DNA from: Paralvinella palmiformis
Lineage: Eukaryota; Annelida; Polychaeta; Terebellida; Alvinellidae
Length of the DNA stretch: 64,000 bases
Assembly: GCA_025642065.1 (NCBI GenBank)
Contig: JAODUP010000652.1
Span: 174,140 to 238,139 of the forward strand
Direction of reading: 5' to 3'
The notes beneath the pieces were generated by a model. That model saw nothing but the letters and a program-made list of their open reading frames with translations. It did not search any database and was not told the origin of the DNA. The translations under genes were made by a program, and so were the position numbers. This document shows positions 60,446-64,000 of the stretch, piece by piece (the stretch's first letter is position 1; each line of letters begins with the position of its first letter).

Positions 60446-61410
60446 CAAATAATGTCAGATATCACCGATAATGTTAGTAATTAATATATCCTATACGTAC
60501 ATCTATTGGGGTATCAATCAGATGATGTTTCCTGTAATGAGTCAGGTGTTTGTTATGATTTACCAACCTATTTCAGAATTGTTTGGTCTAATAGTGAATT
60601 GTGTACATTATATGATGATAATGTATTTCATGTATCGTCACAGTTATCGTTTGTCAATCCTGAAACAATAAGTACTCAACTTGATGTCGGGTTTACGAGT
60701 AACTATGTGTCAGCAACTTAAGACCAAAATACCAGAGAGACATCATGGCGTCACAAAGGCCAAGAAGTCTCACTACAAAGGCCGATTCGAATCTAACAGC
60801 TGGTGGAATAAGGAAAGTGTACTCATGCAAGACGGTCATCGCTTCTAATACCATATCTGGATGTCACGTGACCGGCCACGTGACGGTCATTTAGGAGTCT
60901 GCTAAAATGCTAAAGGAAGGTGTACAGAGTCACGTGTTATGGGGCCAGTAATATCAGTGTGCAACAAGCCCCACAAAACCGTATTCATCTATATAGGTCA
61001 AAATATGATCTTGTTATTGATATAAAATAAGTTAACTCTACTACAGACAACATAAATATAAAACCGTTCGTGAACATTTTACCAACAAGTCCTCTGACGA
61101 TGAGCGATATAACAGCGATATATGTGCTGAGTGCGTCCCAGCAGTGGACGACAAGTACACATTCCTCCGTAATACAACGTGTTATAATGTTATAGCAAAC
61201 ACTGCTTCTCAATTGGGATATCCCTTGGAATTTCTAACCTAAGCTTCATGTTTACACTGTGTAATTGGTTCGGAGTTGTGCCTTCTATCTTTGGAAATGA
61301 CATTCCCCCCCCCCCGTTAAAGAAGCCCACACTGGATCCTTCTATATCAAATCATTATAGATCAGTCACGATTTCGTCAACACCTTTTCGGAAACTTTTT
61401 AACTGTGCGT
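60446..61410 (+). mobile_element. Non-LTR retrotransposon (family E), degraded copy 2
   Basis: Aligns with 47290-48160 in the same orientation through most of its length: AAGTCTCACTACAAAGGCCG, AGTGTACTCATGCAAG, CACGTGACCGG, CAGAGTCACGTGTTATGGGG, TTCCTCCGTAATACAACGTG, CTTTGGAAATGACATTC, CAACACCTTTTCGGAAACTT. Encodes the same linker-to-RT N-terminal region, with stops. The copies differ by scattered substitutions and small indels, so they are independent insertions or an old duplication. Confidence 0.8.
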
Positions 61411-61449
61411 AGTTTTTCACGAATTCAAATATTATTAATTATTAGCTTT

Positions 61450-62330
61450 ATCTTAGGCTTGAGCAATGTTTAACTGTGCTTTACTTTTTAATATTGGGGC
61501 TAGTTTGAACAGACTACAGTGTCTCGAACGTCAAGGGAAGTAATCCCTTCGATGACATTAGATATTCTATGGCAGTCAACGTGTATCAAACGTTGAAGAC
61601 TAGATATTCTGTGGAAATGGAAGTATTTCTGAACTTTATATCATTGAAAAGGTGAAATTCACAGGATATTTTAATTATGAACCCTCCAGTCATTATTACG
61701 AGCTAAATCAGATCGGGCAGTCGCCCAATCACTTAATGAATATCGCCAGCCACTTATTTAATTAATCAATAATTGGATATGCGAACGAGCAAGTATTTAG
61801 ATATTTCAATTTTTTTATCCTATCAGTATTATTTTCGTCTTGAGCAATGTTTAAATGTGTTTAACTTTTTAATAGTGGTGCTAGTTTGAATATACTATAT
61901 ATTCCATTGCACTCAACCTGTATCAAACGTTGAAAAATAGATATTTCAATTATTTTGTGGAATTGGGAATATTTCTGGATTTGTTTTATTGAAAAGGTGG
62001 AATTAACATGTTACCTCACTAGTGAACTGATCCGGTCATTATTACGCGCTAAATCACATTAGACAGTCACTCGATCACTTAATGAATATCGCCAACCACT
62101 TATTTAATTAATCAATACTTGGTTATATATAGAAGTACGTATTTAGATATTTATACTTAATATCCAGTTGATAATTATAATTATTCTTAATTTTAAATTA
62201 AAGCTGTTAATGTATATGATAATAAGATGATCCACATTGTAAAAGATGTTAGTACAACCGAAGAAAAACTGGCTTTATCCATTCACATGCAGTATACACC
62301 TGCTTCCTATTTTGATCGTTGCCATGGATA
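61450..62330 (+). repeat. Repeated block U, copies 2 and 3 in tandem
   Basis: 61450-61800 and 61832-62150 are direct repeats: TTGAGCAATGTTTAA, GCTAGTTTGAA, TGTATCAAACGTTGAA, ATTGAAAAGGTG, CACTTAATGAATATCGCCA, ACTTATTTAATTAATCAATA. The second continues to ATGATCCACATTGTAAAAGA and GATCGTTGCCATGGATACTA. Both correspond, inverted, to 50411-49955 and in part to 44256-44060. Their reading frames are broken (SNVKGSNPFDDIRYSMAVNV followed by stops). Confidence 0.7.
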
Positions 62331-62390
62331 CTAGCCTAGATCGATTATATATCGGTTTTTGCATTTTCTTGTATGCTGTTAATTAATATA

Positions 62391-62394
<4 letters not shown>

Positions 62395-62430
<36 letters not shown>
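62395..62430. repeat. (AT)n microsatellite
   Basis: Pure AT tract directly after the block U repeat. Confidence 0.93.
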
Positions 62431-62431
<1 letters not shown>

Positions 62432-63028
62432 CCATAGATATTGGCATCAATATTTATGGTAGCATTTCACTAGCCCCTATTTCTGTATAAATACTGACTT
62501 TAGATTTATTAGCCTTCATGGTCTATGTCTATAGTAAAGTGAGTTAACTATAATCAAGACAAACTATTACTATCAAATTGTAAATTGTAAATAAATAAAC
62601 ATTATCAGTCATATTTGTAAAGAAGCCAGTCGTGCTTAAACACACACATTGATATAAATTAAATGCGTATACCGATACATGACTGTTGCGATAAAGATTG
62701 TTCCAGTTCAAATAAGACCTAACTCTGAATATTGTGTTGTTTTACTGAAGAAATAATCACGATTTAGAATTGCTTTAATTAAGTTTAAATTATTTTTTAT
62801 TTAAAACTTTTCATATTCAATTAAAAATGATTAAAATGATTGTTTATTTAAAACTGATGGATGTCAAAAATGATTAAAATATGTTGATTATATAAACATA
62901 ATCACTGATTGACTGAAAACATTATTTTTTTATAATACAGAGACGAACGTGAATGCGTTAAAGGATGTATTCTTATTAATATAGTTATTTATATATACAG
63001 TTATATATTTGTATACACACACAAACAC

Positions 63029-63063
<35 letters not shown>

Positions 63064-63082
63064 CACACATCCCAAGGGCAAA

Positions 63083-63178
63083 AAGGCGCCTCCGTGGTCT
63101 TTCACTTCGCTTCATTACCTTTACAGATCGCTCGGCCTATTTACTCTTTCATGTGCATACAACTGGCCATCAGTGTTT
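63083..63178 (+). mobile_element. Internally deleted SINE family S1
   Basis: The head GGCGCCTCCGTGGTCT joins directly to the body TTCACTTCGCTTCATTACC; the B box between them is missing. Body GATCGCTCGGCCTATTTACT and a partial tail follow. A (CA)n tract precedes it at 63015-63070. Confidence 0.75.
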
Positions 63179-63550
63179 GTTTCAAGAACATCAGCCATTA
63201 ATTGTTGTTGTTCTCCTTCATAGGGGGTAGAAATTTGCACTGAGGAACAAAGGTAACCGATACAACCCGGCCGGAAGCGACTAGTAACCGACAATAGAAC
63301 TTAATACGATAAGTCATACAAGACAAAGATATGTCTTTGTAACACATGTTGTTATTATTATTGTTGATCGTTTGATTTCTCATCAATGCCACAACGATGT
63401 TCTCATTAATTGTGGTTATAGGTAGTACTTGGACTGTTATATCATACGAAATCAGTCACAGCGGAATGTTGGACGGATAGGAAGGCAGGCGCATCGGTAC
63501 GAACATAGATATACAGATACGCATACATATATAGAGGTACAGTACATAAA

Positions 63551-63551
<1 letters not shown>

Positions 63552-63620
<69 letters not shown>
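63552..63620. repeat. (AT)n microsatellite
   Basis: Pure AT tract of about 69 bases, immediately 3' of a retroelement end on the minus strand. Confidence 0.95.
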
Positions 63621-63623
<3 letters not shown>

Positions 63624-63629
63624 TAATAA

Positions 63630-64000
63630 ATCTTTATTTCAGACTCTCAGTCCATAGTAATACAAGAAACTAATTATCACAGTAAAAAAAGAGATTATGT
63701 ACAACATCAGGCAGGTCACTTACATAACATCATATTAAAAAAACAAGCAAGTTATCAGTGGGGCATAAACATAATTAAAACAGAGGAGATACTGATCGTA
63801 GAATATCATTTGCTAATGTGTAAAGTATTAAACCGGTAGCTCCTGATAAGAGAAGACAACGTAACCGAAGATAAAACAACACTCATAATAATACTCTTTG
63901 AACTAGACTGAAGCCAATGGATACAAGTTGTGATATGTTTCCTTTGTAATTCACCAAAGGCAGGTATGTCATATTGGACAAACAATTTTACTTGCGCTAC
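63630..64000 (-). mobile_element. Non-LTR retrotransposon 3' end (RT C-terminus), cut by the window edge
   Basis: On the minus strand: YDIPAFGELQRKHITTCIHW, SSSKSIIMSVVLSS, then a 3' end with GGACTGAGAGTCTGAAATAA, AGATTTATTATAATTAT running into (AT)n. YD.P.F.E.QR is the last conserved block of a CR1-type RT clade, possibly the same family E as 46855 and 60446. The rest lies beyond position 64000. Confidence 0.65.

Overview
The window is AT-rich, intron-containing animal DNA that is mostly repeats. Splice sites are canonical GT/AG. There are many (CA)n, (AT)n and (ATT)n microsatellites, at least thirteen copies of one tRNA-derived SINE, several CR1/L2-like non-LTR families and a Ty1/copia remnant. 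No prokaryotic gene organisation is present. The repeat mix and the gene types suggest an invertebrate, most likely a lophotrochozoan such as a mollusc; the species assignment is inference only.

Three protein-coding genes can be supported. (1) The 3' half of a fold-type I PLP-dependent aminotransferase (+ strand) lies at 620-5460, in five in-phase exons; its 5' part is outside the window. (2) A complete three-exon minus-strand gene at 40852-39303 encodes a 221-residue secreted protein: signal peptide, a Cys-containing N-terminal module, and two small Cys-rich modules carrying a KYIDCG signature that resemble type-2 chitin-binding (CBM14) domains. (3) A complete three-exon plus-strand gene at 52975-58334 encodes a related 186-residue secreted protein with the same N-terminal module and one KFLDCG module. 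Genes 2 and 3 share all their intron phases (phase 1). Gene 3 has at least two broken relatives upstream, at 45116-45538 and 51886-52000. Possible further exons of secreted proteins lie on the minus strand at 44256-44134, 50411-50212 and 50627-50463, and part of these recurs in inverted orientation at 61.4-62.3 kb.

The rest is transposon-derived. 6.6-7.4, 17.7, 34.6 and 54.6-57.6 kb: one CR1/L2-like family; the 57.6-54.6 kb copy is nearly full length, lies in the large intron of gene 3, has visible active-site losses and is itself interrupted by another element. 8.5, 29.3-30.1 and 42.9-43.5 kb: a second CR1-like family. 18.9-20.0 and 21.1-22.7 kb: other non-LTR remnants. 46.9-48.7 and 60.4-61.4 kb: two copies of a further non-LTR element. 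63.6-64.0 kb: the 3' end of another. 13.6-17.6 kb: a decayed Ty1/copia element with gag, protease, integrase, RT and RNase H still readable. 10.6-11.1 kb: a CACTA-like non-autonomous element. 18.1, 27.3, 37.3 and 45.6 kb: pogo/Tigger-like MITEs. 49.0-49.3 kb: a hAT transposase fragment. 24.4-27.3 kb: a compound minisatellite with inverted arms.

The two points I would follow up first are the secreted two-module family (genes 2 and 3, with nearby pseudogenes and possible extra exons) and the 24.4-27.3 kb inverted minisatellite. Intergenic stretches not described below contain short chance ORFs and microsatellites and nothing I can support.
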